NCBI GenBank assembly: GCA_020722625.1
Contig: DYKK01000054.1
Location: 1-11,394 of the forward strand
Direction of reading: 5' to 3'
DNA from: Anaeromyxobacter dehalogenans
GTDB taxonomy: Bacteria > Myxococcota_A > UBA9042 > DTJE01
DNA length: 11,394 nt
This document shows positions 1-7,722 of the stretch, piece by piece. Position numbers and translations under genes: made by a program. Below the pieces are notes generated by a model. That model made no database searches. It saw only the letters and a list, made by a program, of their open reading frames with translations, and was not told the DNA's origin. Each line of letters begins with the position of its first letter. The first letter of the stretch is position 1.

Positions 1-47
1 TGGACGCGGGGTGCGGGGCGTTGATGACGTAGCCACGTCCGCCGCGA

Positions 48-75
48 CCCCGGATCCCGGACCCCGGACGCCGGG
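48..75. repeat. Heptamer tandem repeat (NCCCGGA)
   Basis: Three consecutive 7-bp units CCCCGGA, TCCCGGA, CCCCGGA occupy 48-68 and are followed by a diverged fourth, CGCCGGG, at 69-75. The repeat lies in the non-coding leader of the cysteine-rich lipoprotein gene. It is seen directly, but its function is unknown. It may be simple-sequence drift in GC-rich intergenic DNA. Confidence 0.6.
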
Positions 76-78
76 GGC

Positions 79-149
79 AGGTTCAGTGGACAGATTCAGG
101 TTCAGTGACAGGAACAGTGACAGGAACCGTGACAGTGTCAGTGTCAGGG
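79..149. repeat. 12-bp tandem repeat tract, CAGTGACAGGAA core
   Basis: The 12-mer CAGTGACAGGAA occurs twice in perfect tandem at 103-114 and 115-126. It is flanked by diverged copies: CAGGTTCAGTGGACAG upstream from 79, and CCGTGACAGTGT then CAGTGTCAGGG downstream to 149. The tract is markedly less GC-rich than its surroundings and lies about 95-165 bp upstream of the chosen start of the cysteine-rich lipoprotein gene. An open frame runs through it and would add a Thr/Val-rich stretch to that protein, but this extension has no secretion signal and is not believed to be translated. Confidence 0.65.
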
Positions 150-192
150 CCACGTTGGGTGCGATGGCTCCGCACTCGTCCCAGGCCCCCGT

Positions 193-220
193 TTGCGACA
201 CGGGTCCCCGAACTGATAAG
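193..220 (+). promoter_or_regulatory. Possible sigma70-type promoter for the cysteine-rich lipoprotein gene
   Basis: TTGCGA at 193-198 (4 of 6 matches to TTGACA), a 16-bp spacer, then GATAAG at 215-220 (4 of 6 matches to TATAAT). Transcription would begin near 227, leaving a short leader that just contains the ribosome binding site at 231-236. The match is moderate, and such sites occur by chance, so this is a tentative call. Confidence 0.3.
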
Positions 221-230
221 GTCTGCGTGC

Positions 231-236
231 GGGAGG
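231..236 (+). promoter_or_regulatory. Ribosome binding site deciding the GTG start at 243
   Basis: GGGAGG sits 6 bases upstream of the GTG at 243-245. This GTG gives a short, textbook lipoprotein signal peptide. The earlier ATG at 105 would add 46 arginine-rich, repeat-encoded residues in front of it. The site therefore supports starting the gene at 243. Confidence 0.7.
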
Positions 237-242
237 TGGGCG

Positions 243-2696
243 GTGCGTCGAGGTTGCCTGGCCGTGGTCGTCGCATGGGTCTTCACGGGTTGTCCGTCGC
301 TGCCACAGACCCCGGGAGACCCGGAAGCGGGCGAGACCGGTTGGACGGACGTCTCCGGCGAGATGGGGGATGACCCCGGAGGGCCGGACAGGCGGGATGC
401 GCACGGCCTGGACGCCCGCGACCGGAAGGATGGAAGTGCCCCGGGCGACGACGCGTGGGATTCCGGCTGCGTTCCCCAGTGCTGGGACCGCGTGTGCGGG
501 CCCGACGGGTGCGGGGGGGTCTGCGGGGTCTGTCCGTCCGGGACCGCGTGTTCGTACGACCGATCCATGTGCGTGTCCCAGTCCGTCCAGAAGGCGCTCG
601 GGGGGCCGTGCGGCCCCACGGATGGGTGCCGGCCGAGGGTCTCGACTCCCGGGGGGACCCAGCCCAACCCCCGGTGGCCGGGGTGCGCGCACGACCAGTG
701 CCTGGAGGGCCCCTGCGTGGCGGGCTTCTGCTCGCGCCCGTGTCGAATGATGCAGGACGTGGTCGTGAACGGGACCGGCCTGATGGCGCCGGACGGGATC
801 GAGGACCCGGACACCCCGGCGACCGACTGCGCGGGAGGCCGGGGCGACCTGTTCGACGGGGGGTTCGCGTGCGTCCTGGTCGAGCCGGGCACCACCGAGG
901 GCCTGTGCTATCCAGCGGCGTCCTTCACGCCCTGCGAGGGCGCGGGGTGCCCCGAGGGGGAGGCCTGTGGGTACCTGATGGTCCTCGGGAACCTGGAGCG
1001 CCGCTGCCTGGCCGTTCCGGCCGGGGCGGCCGGGCTCGGGGAACCGTGTGGGTACGACCCGCTGACCGGCCGGGGGACGAGGTGCGAGGCATGGGCCTGC
1101 ACGGCGGACGGGTGCACGCAGGCGTGCACCTCGGACGGGGACTGCGTGACCTCGGGCGCGTCGTGCGACCCGGCGACCGGTCTGTGTTCCGGCACGGGGG
1201 GACGGTGCGAGGACGACGGGGATTGCAGTGCCTGGGTCTGCCGGCCGGACGTGGTCGTGGGGGACGTCGGGGGGCCGGCGGAGGGGGCGCCGGGGAGCGT
1301 CCCGATGGGGACGGTTCAGGCGTGCGGGCCGCGCGAGTGCCGCAGGGACGCCGAGTGCGGTGACCCGGACTTCTACTGCCTGCACGAGGCCCGGGAGAGC
1401 GGCCCCGGGCAAGTGAGCGCGAGGGGCCGCTGCGTCCGGCGTCAGCCCGGAGGGAATGCCCTCGGCGAGCCGTGCGACGACGCCCCCGGGGACGGGCTTC
1501 CGGACGTCGTGTGCCGGGACCAAGCCTATTGCCTGGAGGGCCGGTGCGGCGCGATGTGCGTGGTGGACGAGGACTGCGGCGGAGTCGGGGGCCGGCTTGG
1601 AGGGGGGGACCAGCCGATGGCGTGCGGCCTGCGGGAGTTCGACTCGGAGGGCGCGTCGCCGTGGGACGTCCCGGTGCCCGTCCCGGTGTGCCTGTGGGGC
1701 GGGGAGTCGTGGGCCGAGTGCCAGGTCCGCGAGGACTGCGAGACCGGCGTCTGTGCGCCGTGGGTCCCGGCGGGGACCGGGACGGTCGAGTTGCGGTGCC
1801 TGGAACCGCCGGCCGGGAGTGTCGGCCCTGGAAGCCCCTGCGGGGCGGCCGCGTGGGGCCAGACGTGCGACACGCGGGTATGCCTGGGCGGGACGGACGC
1901 GGTCGCCGGGGTGTGTTCCACCGTGTGCCGGGACGCCGAGGATTGCCCGGGCGCGATGCCCGTCGGGACGGGGACCGTGAAGTTCCTGTGCGAGGCCATG
2001 CGGTTCCACCGGGCCGGGACGGTGACCCTCGCCGACGATGCCTACGTGTCGTGGTGCCTGCCGGTGCCCGGGGAGAGTTCGCTGGCGCCGTGCGACCCGA
2101 TCGGGTCCTGCGCGGTCCCCGCCGAGACCTGCCGCGCGGTGGTGCGGAGCGGAGTCCCGGGCGGCGAGGACCGGGTCGAATACCGGTGCGTGCGCGTGAA
2201 GACAGGCGGCGGGACGGGCGCGCCGTGTGACCCGGACGGGGGAGGGGAGGGGTGCCGGTCGGGGGTCTGCGCGCCCACGGCCCTCCGGGGCGTGGGGTTC
2301 TGCACGACGCCGTGCGCCTCGGATGCGACGTGCCAGGGGCTGGCCGGCGGGGCGGCCCGGTGCGTGGAGCGCGTCGTCCTGCCGCGGGAACCCCCTCTGG
2401 AACCCGTGACCGTGCGCGAGTGCCGGGTCGTGGACACGTGCGTGACCTGCCGCGACGACCGGGACTGTCCCGACCCCATCCCAGGGGGACCGGCGGCGGC
2501 GGGTGGGCAGGGCCTGAGATGCGCGGACATGGCGGTCCTGCCCTACGAAGACGACTTCCGGTGCGCACCCACCTGCGAGGGGGACGCGGATTGCCTGGCC
2601 TGGGGCGACGGCGTGACGTGCACGGAGGTGGACGCCCCGCTCGAGACCTCGAAGACCGGCAAGGTCCGTGTCTGCGCACCGATCGTCTGTCCGTAG
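243..2696 (+). CDS. Large cysteine-rich lipoprotein with repeated C-x2-D-x2-C-type modules
   Basis: Function unknown. The GTG start gives about 817 residues. Residues 1-16 form a lipoprotein signal peptide (Arg-Arg, then a Val/Ala-rich core) ending in a Phe-Thr-Gly-Cys lipobox with lipidated Cys17; Phe at -3 is slightly atypical. An acidic Gly/Pro/Asp linker follows, then CGPDGCGGVCGVC at about residues 85-97, a motif common in Myxococcota surface proteins. The rest is a chain of small disulfide-rich modules with about 80 cysteines in 800 residues. Nine copies of a C-x5-C element, mostly acidic inside (for example CTSDGDC, CEDDGDC, CVVDEDC, CRDDRDC, CEGDADC), lie between about residues 295 and 784. 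No catalytic domain or extra membrane segment was seen. It is probably a rigid, extracellular, outer-membrane-anchored stalk or adhesin-like protein (inference). Its stop is 15 bp from the stop of the convergent phospholipase D-like gene. Confidence 0.88.
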   Translation: MRRGCLAVVVAWVFTGCPSLPQTPGDPEAGETGWTDVSGEMGDDPGGPDRRDAHGLDARDRKDGSAPGDDAWDSGCVPQCWDRVCGPDGCGGVCGVCPSGTACSYDRSMCVSQSVQKALGGPCGPTDGCRPRVSTPGGTQPNPRWPGCAHDQCLEGPCVAGFCSRPCRMMQDVVVNGTGLMAPDGIEDPDTPATDCAGGRGDLFDGGFACVLVEPGTTEGLCYPAASFTPCEGAGCPEGEACGYLMVLGNLERRCLAVPAGAAGLGEPCGYDPLTGRGTRCEAWACTADGCTQACTSDGDCVTSGASCDPATGLCSGTGGRCEDDGDCSAWVCRPDVVVGDVGGPAEGAPGSVPMGTVQACGPRECRRDAECGDPDFYCLHEARESGPGQVSARGRCVRRQPGGNALGEPCDDAPGDGLPDVVCRDQAYCLEGRCGAMCVVDEDCGGVGGRLGGGDQPMACGLREFDSEGASPWDVPVPVPVCLWGGESWAECQVREDCETGVCAPWVPAGTGTVELRCLEPPAGSVGPGSPCGAAAWGQTCDTRVCLGGTDAVAGVCSTVCRDAEDCPGAMPVGTGTVKFLCEAMRFHRAGTVTLADDAYVSWCLPVPGESSLAPCDPIGSCAVPAETCRAVVRSGVPGGEDRVEYRCVRVKTGGGTGAPCDPDGGGEGCRSGVCAPTALRGVGFCTTPCASDATCQGLAGGAARCVERVVLPREPPLEPVTVRECRVVDTCVTCRDDRDCPDPIPGGPAAAGGQGLRCADMAVLPYEDDFRCAPTCEGDADCLAWGDGVTCTEVDAPLETSKTGKVRVCAPIVCP

Positions 2697-2711
2697 GTCC
2701 CCGCCGGCCGC

Positions 2712-4814
2712 TCAGAAGACGTCCGGACCGACCTCAAGCACATAGTCCGGCGAGAAGGACAGCGGATAGACGAACCCGTCCGGCCGGTGCGCCTGCGCGG
2801 CGGTGGCCACCCCCTGCGCGTCGAGACCGGCGCCGTTCGCGTGCCACCACGCCTCGACCGAGGCGTTCCTCTCGGCGATGTCCTTCAGCAGCGCGAAGTT
2901 CGCGGCCGGGTCGTCGCCGACCTCGGCGGCGCGCTCGGGTCCGACGAGGTTCCGGTAGATGCGCCGCCTCGCCTCGCGCACCCACTCGGGGTCCCACACC
3001 GAGACGTTCAGTTCGCCCTCGTACAGGAGCCCGCGGTTGTTCTTGTTGCAGGACCCGACGGACAGGTACTCGTCGTCCACGATGAGCATCTTGGAGTGCA
3101 CGTCCATGTCCACGAAGTAGAACGTCGCGGTCTCGTCGTCCGGGTCGCGGGGCGGCTCGCGAGGTACCGCGTCGAAACTTTTGAGTTGAAGCAACAGGTA
3201 CCGGTCCCCGGCCGCCTCCCGGATGGCGCGGTCCGTCTCGACCGTCCACTTCTTGGCCCCGTCCGCGAGCGACACGGGCTTGGTCACCACGATCAGGGTG
3301 ACCCAGGGCCGTTCCCGGAGGGTCTGGACGATCACGGCGTTCAGGATCGGCATCCGCCAGTACTGGTCCTCGATGTAGATGAACGACGCGGCGTTGCGCA
3401 ACGCCTTCGCCCACGTCTCGAGGATGGACTGCTCCTCGATGGGGGGAGGGAGGGTCGCGACCACCTGGACCAGCGGGCGCCCCTCGGGCACCGACCAGTC
3501 CCAGGTCCCGGTGGGGAACGGCCTGGAAAACGGGGTCGCGTGCTCCGCGTACATCGCCCCCTCGGCCAGGGCCAGGTCCCACCGGACCCACAGGACGTCG
3601 TCCACGTCCGCGGCCGCCGGCCCCTCGACCCGGATGCCGTAGTCCTTGCGCGGCCCGAGGTCGGGCAACTGCCGCCTTTCCTTCACGCGCAGGCGCTCCT
3701 CGGAGGGCGTGTCGAACTTCATCCGTCGGGAGTCGAACACCCGGTGGTCCGGCGTGTCCCAGTCCGTGCTCTTGACGTTCATCCCGCTGACGTAGGCCAC
3801 TCGGCCGTCCACGACGAACGCCTTCTGATGATACGAGGCCGCGTCCAGGGCGGTCAGGACCTCGGCACCGCGCGCGACCCCCGGCCAGACCTCGCCCGCG
3901 AATTCCGGGTTGCGCGCGACCCTCTCCGCGAACGACCACGCCGGGACGGGGCCGTCGTAGGTCCCGGCCAGGGGGACCTCCGTCGCGTTCCCCTGGAGGA
4001 TGACCTCGAAGCCGTCGCCGTCCGCGAGGCCGCGCGCCCGGATGTCCGGGTCCGTGTTCAGGTAGGCCATGCCGGTCGGGGTCTCGGGCGCGAATCGGTT
4101 CACCAGGAGGCGCTTGAACGCCGGCGACGGGTCCAGGATCGAGAGGACCGTGTTCGCGCGCCGTTCGCCGGGGGTCATCGTCTCGTGCCCCGGGGGGCGG
4201 ACCAGTTCAAAGTCCGACTGCCACCACCAGGTGCTCATCCGCACCTCCGCGGTCGCCCGCGCGAGGTCGTCGCGCACCGCGGTCCAGAAGGCCTCGCCGT
4301 CCATCAGGAGGTCCACCTGATTCCCGTCGCGGAACGGGCGGCCCGACGAGGCGAACCACGCGTGGTCCAGACCCACGTAGCACGTGAGCCGGCAGCCTGC
4401 ATCCGGGGCCCGGGACAGGGCCGTCCACGCGGGGCCCGCGACCACCCGGGCCGAGGCGCCTTCCGCGACGCCGGGGTCCACCCGCACCTCGACCTCCGCG
4501 GACAGGAAACCGTCCGCCGTCACGGTCACGCGCAGCGGCGTGCCCGGGGAGGCGGGGACCTGCGGGTCGCGCCCGCGCGCGGTCTCGAGGACGGTCGCGC
4601 CCGCGGAGAGGGTGACCTCCCAGGCGGGGAGTCGCCGTCCAGAGGCGTCCAGGGCCACGATGCGGAGCGGTCCGCCTCCGTCGCAGGCGCCGCTCGCGTC
4701 CGGAGGCGGCCCGTCCGTCCCCGCGTCCCGACCCGGGCTCCCCCCGCCGGGACCGCACGCCGCCAGGGACGCCACGGCCGCGAGGAACGCGGAGGTCGGA
4801 CGCCGCGCCCTCAT
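2712..4814 (-). CDS. Phospholipase D-family lipoprotein with two HKD motifs
   Basis: Predicted hydrolase of phosphodiester bonds, most likely of phospholipids, anchored in the envelope (700 aa). The signal peptide ends in a Ser-Leu-Ala-Ala-Cys lipobox (Cys20), followed by a Gly/Asp/Pro linker. Residues about 50-110 look like a small beta-sandwich of the CnaB/carboxypeptidase-regulatory type. The PLD region spans about 145-630. HKD1 is His329-x-Lys331-x4-Asp336, followed by GMN instead of the usual GSxN. HKD2 is His573-x-Lys575-x4-Asp580, followed by GSCNKNN, with Glu601 downstream. IYIEDQYW at 479-486 matches the IYIENQYF motif found between the HKDs of eukaryotic-type PLDs, and the GIRVEGPAAADV segment (about 393-404) also fits that group. 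This favours a lipase over a single-HKD nuclease. The ATG at 4814 has GGAGG 7 bases upstream and overlaps the preceding stop as ATGA, which indicates translational coupling. The frame stays open far upstream, but only this start gives a secretion signal. It is the last gene of the cluster. Confidence 0.9.
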   Translation of the reverse strand: MRARRPTSAFLAAVASLAACGPGGGSPGRDAGTDGPPPDASGACDGGGPLRIVALDASGRRLPAWEVTLSAGATVLETARGRDPQVPASPGTPLRVTVTADGFLSAEVEVRVDPGVAEGASARVVAGPAWTALSRAPDAGCRLTCYVGLDHAWFASSGRPFRDGNQVDLLMDGEAFWTAVRDDLARATAEVRMSTWWWQSDFELVRPPGHETMTPGERRANTVLSILDPSPAFKRLLVNRFAPETPTGMAYLNTDPDIRARGLADGDGFEVILQGNATEVPLAGTYDGPVPAWSFAERVARNPEFAGEVWPGVARGAEVLTALDAASYHQKAFVVDGRVAYVSGMNVKSTDWDTPDHRVFDSRRMKFDTPSEERLRVKERRQLPDLGPRKDYGIRVEGPAAADVDDVLWVRWDLALAEGAMYAEHATPFSRPFPTGTWDWSVPEGRPLVQVVATLPPPIEEQSILETWAKALRNAASFIYIEDQYWRMPILNAVIVQTLRERPWVTLIVVTKPVSLADGAKKWTVETDRAIREAAGDRYLLLQLKSFDAVPREPPRDPDDETATFYFVDMDVHSKMLIVDDEYLSVGSCNKNNRGLLYEGELNVSVWDPEWVREARRRIYRNLVGPERAAEVGDDPAANFALLKDIAERNASVEAWWHANGAGLDAQGVATAAQAHRPDGFVYPLSFSPDYVLEVGPDVF

Positions 4815-6682
4815 GGTCCAGCCTCCACCAGGTCGCCCGTGACGAACAGGACCCCGCCGTCCTTGCGGTCCGTCCCGACGTGGAGGTCCGTCACGGCGAA
4901 CCCGCCGAAGGAGGGGAGCGGGATGGACCCCAGCAGCCCGGACACCGTGGGACCGATCGCCAGGAGCAGCCCCGACGTCGTCTCCTCGAGGTACGCCTCG
5001 ACTCCGGCGAACGTCCCATCGGGGTCCGCGACATCCAGCGCCACGTCCAGGGCATGGAGGCTCACCGTCACGGCGGACCCCGCGCCCCATCCCTCGGAGG
5101 GGACCCCCTCGCCGTCCAGTCGGACCGTTGCCACCATCGGGAGCAGCGGGCCTTGGTCCGGCGAGGCATCCCGGCGGACCTCCAGGTGGAGGTCGCTCAC
5201 CCCGAGCCGGACCCCGCCCGAGGCGGGAAGGTCCAGCGACGCGACCGGGGGGAAGGTCGCGCGCACGTCCACCGCGATCCGGGTCTCCGGGTCCACCGGA
5301 GGGCCGGGCAGGAGGGCCAGGATGCCCCCCAGGAACCCCGCGACGAGGTCCACCTCGACCTTGTGGGCGTCCAGGAACGCCTGGTCCACGGTGAACTCCA
5401 GGAGACCCGACCTCCATGCCTCGTGGAACACGACGTTGAGGAGGTCGTCCTTCAGGGAGATCCGGACGCCCTGCACCTCCGGCCATTCCTCCTGGCCCGG
5501 GGTCGCGAGGACCCCGGGGGAGTCGTGGGCGGGGATCGCGTCCAGGCCGGTGATGCCGACGTCGAGGCCGATCCGCGCCCCGTCCGGCGTGACCTCGGCC
5601 TCGGACGGCGAGAAGCGCAGATCGAAGGCGCGGTCGAGCACCTCGATGGGGATCGGGTCCGCGAGCCGCTCGAACGCCGCCCCGACGGCCCGCGGGACCT
5701 GTTCCTCCAGGAACCCCGCCAGGAACCCTTCCACGGCCTGAAGGATCGCCTCGCGATACTCCGGGAACACGGCGAGCAGGTCGTCCGCGAGCCCCTCGAC
5801 CGTCACGGTCGGGTCCCCGAGGTCGAGGGTCGTCCCGGTGAGGCCGACGGTCACGCCGCCGGCCGGCGCGACGCCGAGCGTGACCATCCCCTCGGCCGAC
5901 AGGCGGGCGGTCGCGATCCGGACGGGCCAGGTCGTCGAGGGCTGGTCCAGCAGGGAGACGACAACCCTCACGTCCAGGTCCCGCACCACGAGGCCCAGCA
6001 CGATCAGGCCCCAGGCCGGCTTGAGCGTCACCTCGGTCCCGGGGGACAGGGTCACGTCCTCCGCAGTCACCGTGACGAGCGACGACCGGTAGAGCGGGTT
6101 CATCCCGCGTGCGAGGCCCCCGAGGTCCGCGGTGTCCACGAACCGCGCCGCGGCCCGGCCGATCACGGTCAGGGCCTCGCGTCCCAGGTAGAGGTCCGCG
6201 GCGTGGACCACGACCTCGGACGGGGAACGGTACTCCCCGCACAGGACCGCGCGGTGCTCGACGGATTGCGCGCCGGACACGGTGCGGGCCCTCGCGTCGA
6301 GCACGTTGAGGCCGGACCAGAGCGCGGTGACGACCTCCTGTTCCCCCTCGCGGGGCTCGAGGACCTGCCCCGCGACCACCACCTCCGCGAGCGGCGCGTC
6401 CGGCGACGCCACGCGCACCCGCACGGCAAAGGCCTGTCCGCATCCGGTCGCGTACGTGCCCGAGGTGGGCAGGATGAACTCGATGCGCGGAGACGGACCG
6501 GCGGGCTCGTCCAGGGCCGCGCCGTCCTCGCCGGAGGGGTCCCCCGGGACGACGGCGAGGTCGTCCACGAGGGTTTCGCCGCCGGGGAGGTCGGGGCGGG
6601 AATCGGAGGGCGTCCCGGACCGCGCGCCCCCGCAGGCGATCCACAGCGCGGCCAGTGAAGCGATGAACGCGCGTCCGGTCAT
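4811..6682 (-). CDS. Ig-like plus probable TULIP/BPI-like lipid-binding lipoprotein
   Basis: Predicted envelope lipoprotein (623 aa). Residues 1-17 are a signal peptide ending Leu-Trp-Ile-Ala-Cys17; Trp at -3 is unusual. An acidic Pro/Gly linker extends to about 63. Residues about 66-150 resemble a bacterial Ig-like (glucodextranase-type) domain, with Cys81 and Cys148 placed to form a disulfide. The remainder alternates amphipathic beta-strands with helices: a helical segment near 299-340 (ADDLLAVFPEYREAILQAVE) and a C-terminal block with SIPLPSFGGFAVTDLHVG at about 586-603. Long amphipathic strands, paired helices and an IPLPxF-type C-terminus recall BPI/LBP/TULIP lipid-binding tubes. This assignment rests on pattern and needs structural confirmation. 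No catalytic motif was seen. The start overlaps the EEP gene stop by ATGA, and its own stop overlaps the PLD-like gene start the same way. A lipid carrier or presenter for the adjacent hydrolases is an inference. Confidence 0.85.
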   Translation of the reverse strand: MTGRAFIASLAALWIACGGARSGTPSDSRPDLPGGETLVDDLAVVPGDPSGEDGAALDEPAGPSPRIEFILPTSGTYATGCGQAFAVRVRVASPDAPLAEVVVAGQVLEPREGEQEVVTALWSGLNVLDARARTVSGAQSVEHRAVLCGEYRSPSEVVVHAADLYLGREALTVIGRAAARFVDTADLGGLARGMNPLYRSSLVTVTAEDVTLSPGTEVTLKPAWGLIVLGLVVRDLDVRVVVSLLDQPSTTWPVRIATARLSAEGMVTLGVAPAGGVTVGLTGTTLDLGDPTVTVEGLADDLLAVFPEYREAILQAVEGFLAGFLEEQVPRAVGAAFERLADPIPIEVLDRAFDLRFSPSEAEVTPDGARIGLDVGITGLDAIPAHDSPGVLATPGQEEWPEVQGVRISLKDDLLNVVFHEAWRSGLLEFTVDQAFLDAHKVEVDLVAGFLGGILALLPGPPVDPETRIAVDVRATFPPVASLDLPASGGVRLGVSDLHLEVRRDASPDQGPLLPMVATVRLDGEGVPSEGWGAGSAVTVSLHALDVALDVADPDGTFAGVEAYLEETTSGLLLAIGPTVSGLLGSIPLPSFGGFAVTDLHVGTDRKDGGVLFVTGDLVEAGP

Positions 6683-7677
6683 GGGTCCACCCGGACCTCC
6701 GCAAACACGGGCCAGTGGTCCGACGGGGCCTGATCATGGGGTCCGTAGCGGAACAGGTCCACCACCCATTCCGAGCACGTCCACGTCCCGCCCGCCACGA
6801 AGACGTGGTCAATCCTCCGGGCCGGGTCCCAGGAGGGGGGAGGGTCGCGGTTCGCGGCGGTGCGCGGGTCCGGACACAGGACGTAGGCGTCCTCGAAATG
6901 GAATCCCTGACCGTCCAGGCCCTGGGTCAGCGTGACATATCCTCCGTTGTCCGGTTCCGAGTTGAAATCCCCGGTCAGGATCACCGGCATCTTCGCGGCC
7001 CAGGGGCCGCTGCGGTCCAGGACGAGCGGCGCGCTGTTCTCCTGGGCCGGGTGGTTCGCGTCGAAGTGGGTCGTGACGAACAGGAGGTCTCGATCCACGG
7101 CCCGGTCGCGCAGGTGCGCCCAGTGGACGTGTCTCGGGAGAAACTGCTCTTCGGACAGACCCTTGGACCACGGCACCTCCGGGGTCGGGCTCAGCCAGTA
7201 CACGCCGGACTCGACCAGGTCGAAGCGGTCCAGGCGGTACAGGATCGTCGCGTCCGGGTTCGGGAGGTAGTCCTGGTCCCCCTCGTAGTACAGCGCGCCG
7301 AAGCGGGGGTCGGCCGGTCCTGTCCCACCCGCGTCGGCGGCCGCGACGACCTGGTCCACCTCCTCGGGGACCATGATTTCCTGGAGGCCGATCAGGTCCG
7401 GCCGGTATCTCGAAAAGATGTCCTCGAAGTACGCGAGTCGCTGTTCCCAGGGGTCGAACGACGGGTCGCACACCGAGCACAGGACGTTGAAGGACAGGAC
7501 GCGGTAGGTGGCCGAGTTCCCGGGAGTGTCCGGGTTCTCCTCGTCCTTTCCGGACCCCGGGTCTCGCGCGGGGAGTTCCCCGGCATCCCCGGCCGGATCG
7601 GACGATGGTTCTCCGGCGCGATCGCAGCCTGCAAGAAGGGCCCCGGCCAGGAAGATCGCGAAGACGCCCGATTTCAC
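6679..7677 (-). CDS. Endonuclease/exonuclease/phosphatase (EEP) superfamily lipoprotein
   Basis: Predicted Mg2+-dependent phosphodiesterase or phosphatase of the DNase I/sphingomyelinase fold (332 aa). The GTG start at 7677 was chosen because GAGGG lies 4 bases upstream and because it gives a clean signal peptide ending Leu-Leu-Ala-Gly-Cys18; the open frame continues upstream without any signal. A Pro/Asp/Glu linker extends to about 56. The fold motifs are complete: SFNVL with Asn64; DLIGLQE with Glu100; TTHFDAN with His204; GDFNS with Asp237 and Asn239; RRIDHVFV with Asp290; and SDHWPVF with Asp320-His321. The SGVYWLSPTP segment is typical of small secreted EEP proteins. The substrate cannot be read from sequence: nucleic acid, sphingomyelin or other phospholipid headgroups, and phosphoinositides are all possible. 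Asp at +2 after the lipidated Cys would mean inner-membrane retention in E. coli, but that rule may not hold here. It is coupled by ATGA to the next gene. Confidence 0.92.
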   Translation of the reverse strand: MKSGVFAIFLAGALLAGCDRAGEPSSDPAGDAGELPARDPGSGKDEENPDTPGNSATYRVLSFNVLCSVCDPSFDPWEQRLAYFEDIFSRYRPDLIGLQEIMVPEEVDQVVAAADAGGTGPADPRFGALYYEGDQDYLPNPDATILYRLDRFDLVESGVYWLSPTPEVPWSKGLSEEQFLPRHVHWAHLRDRAVDRDLLFVTTHFDANHPAQENSAPLVLDRSGPWAAKMPVILTGDFNSEPDNGGYVTLTQGLDGQGFHFEDAYVLCPDPRTAANRDPPPSWDPARRIDHVFVAGGTWTCSEWVVDLFRYGPHDQAPSDHWPVFAEVRVDP

Positions 7678-7681
7678 GTGA

Positions 7682-7686
7682 CCCTC
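7682..7686 (-). promoter_or_regulatory. Ribosome binding site deciding the GTG start of the EEP gene
   Basis: On the minus strand GAGGG is followed by TCAC and then the GTG at 7677-7675. Together with the signal peptide that begins there, this fixes the start well inside a longer open frame. Confidence 0.6.
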
Positions 7687-7722
7687 GCTTTCAACCGGCT
7701 GAGGGAAGTCGCTCTCGCGGCG

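Noticed and set aside
1..24. Possible end of an upstream + strand gene (a frame with TGA at 22-24)
   Set aside because: Only seven codons are visible, and another frame also ends nearby (TAG at 30-32). There is no basis for choosing one.
105..242. ATG at 105 as start of the cysteine-rich lipoprotein
   Set aside because: The first 46 residues come from tandem repeats and an Arg-rich stretch before the signal peptide. The GTG at 243 has GGGAGG at the right distance.
144..2679. Long minus-strand open frames opposite the cysteine-rich gene
   Set aside because: Compositionally biased, with no start signals. The plus-strand frame has a lipobox, a ribosome binding site and regular cysteine modules.
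2787..5741. Open frame of 984 codons on the + strand opposite the PLD-like and TULIP-like genes
   Set aside because: Arg/Pro/Gly-rich low-complexity translation with no motif or plausible start. It is a shadow of codon bias in very GC-rich DNA; the minus-strand genes have clear domains and signal peptides.
4815..6812. Extension of the PLD-like frame about 666 codons upstream of its ATG
   Set aside because: The extension overlaps the TULIP-like gene, is Arg/Gly/Pro-rich and lacks motifs. The ATG at 4814 has a ribosome binding site, a lipobox and an ATGA overlap.
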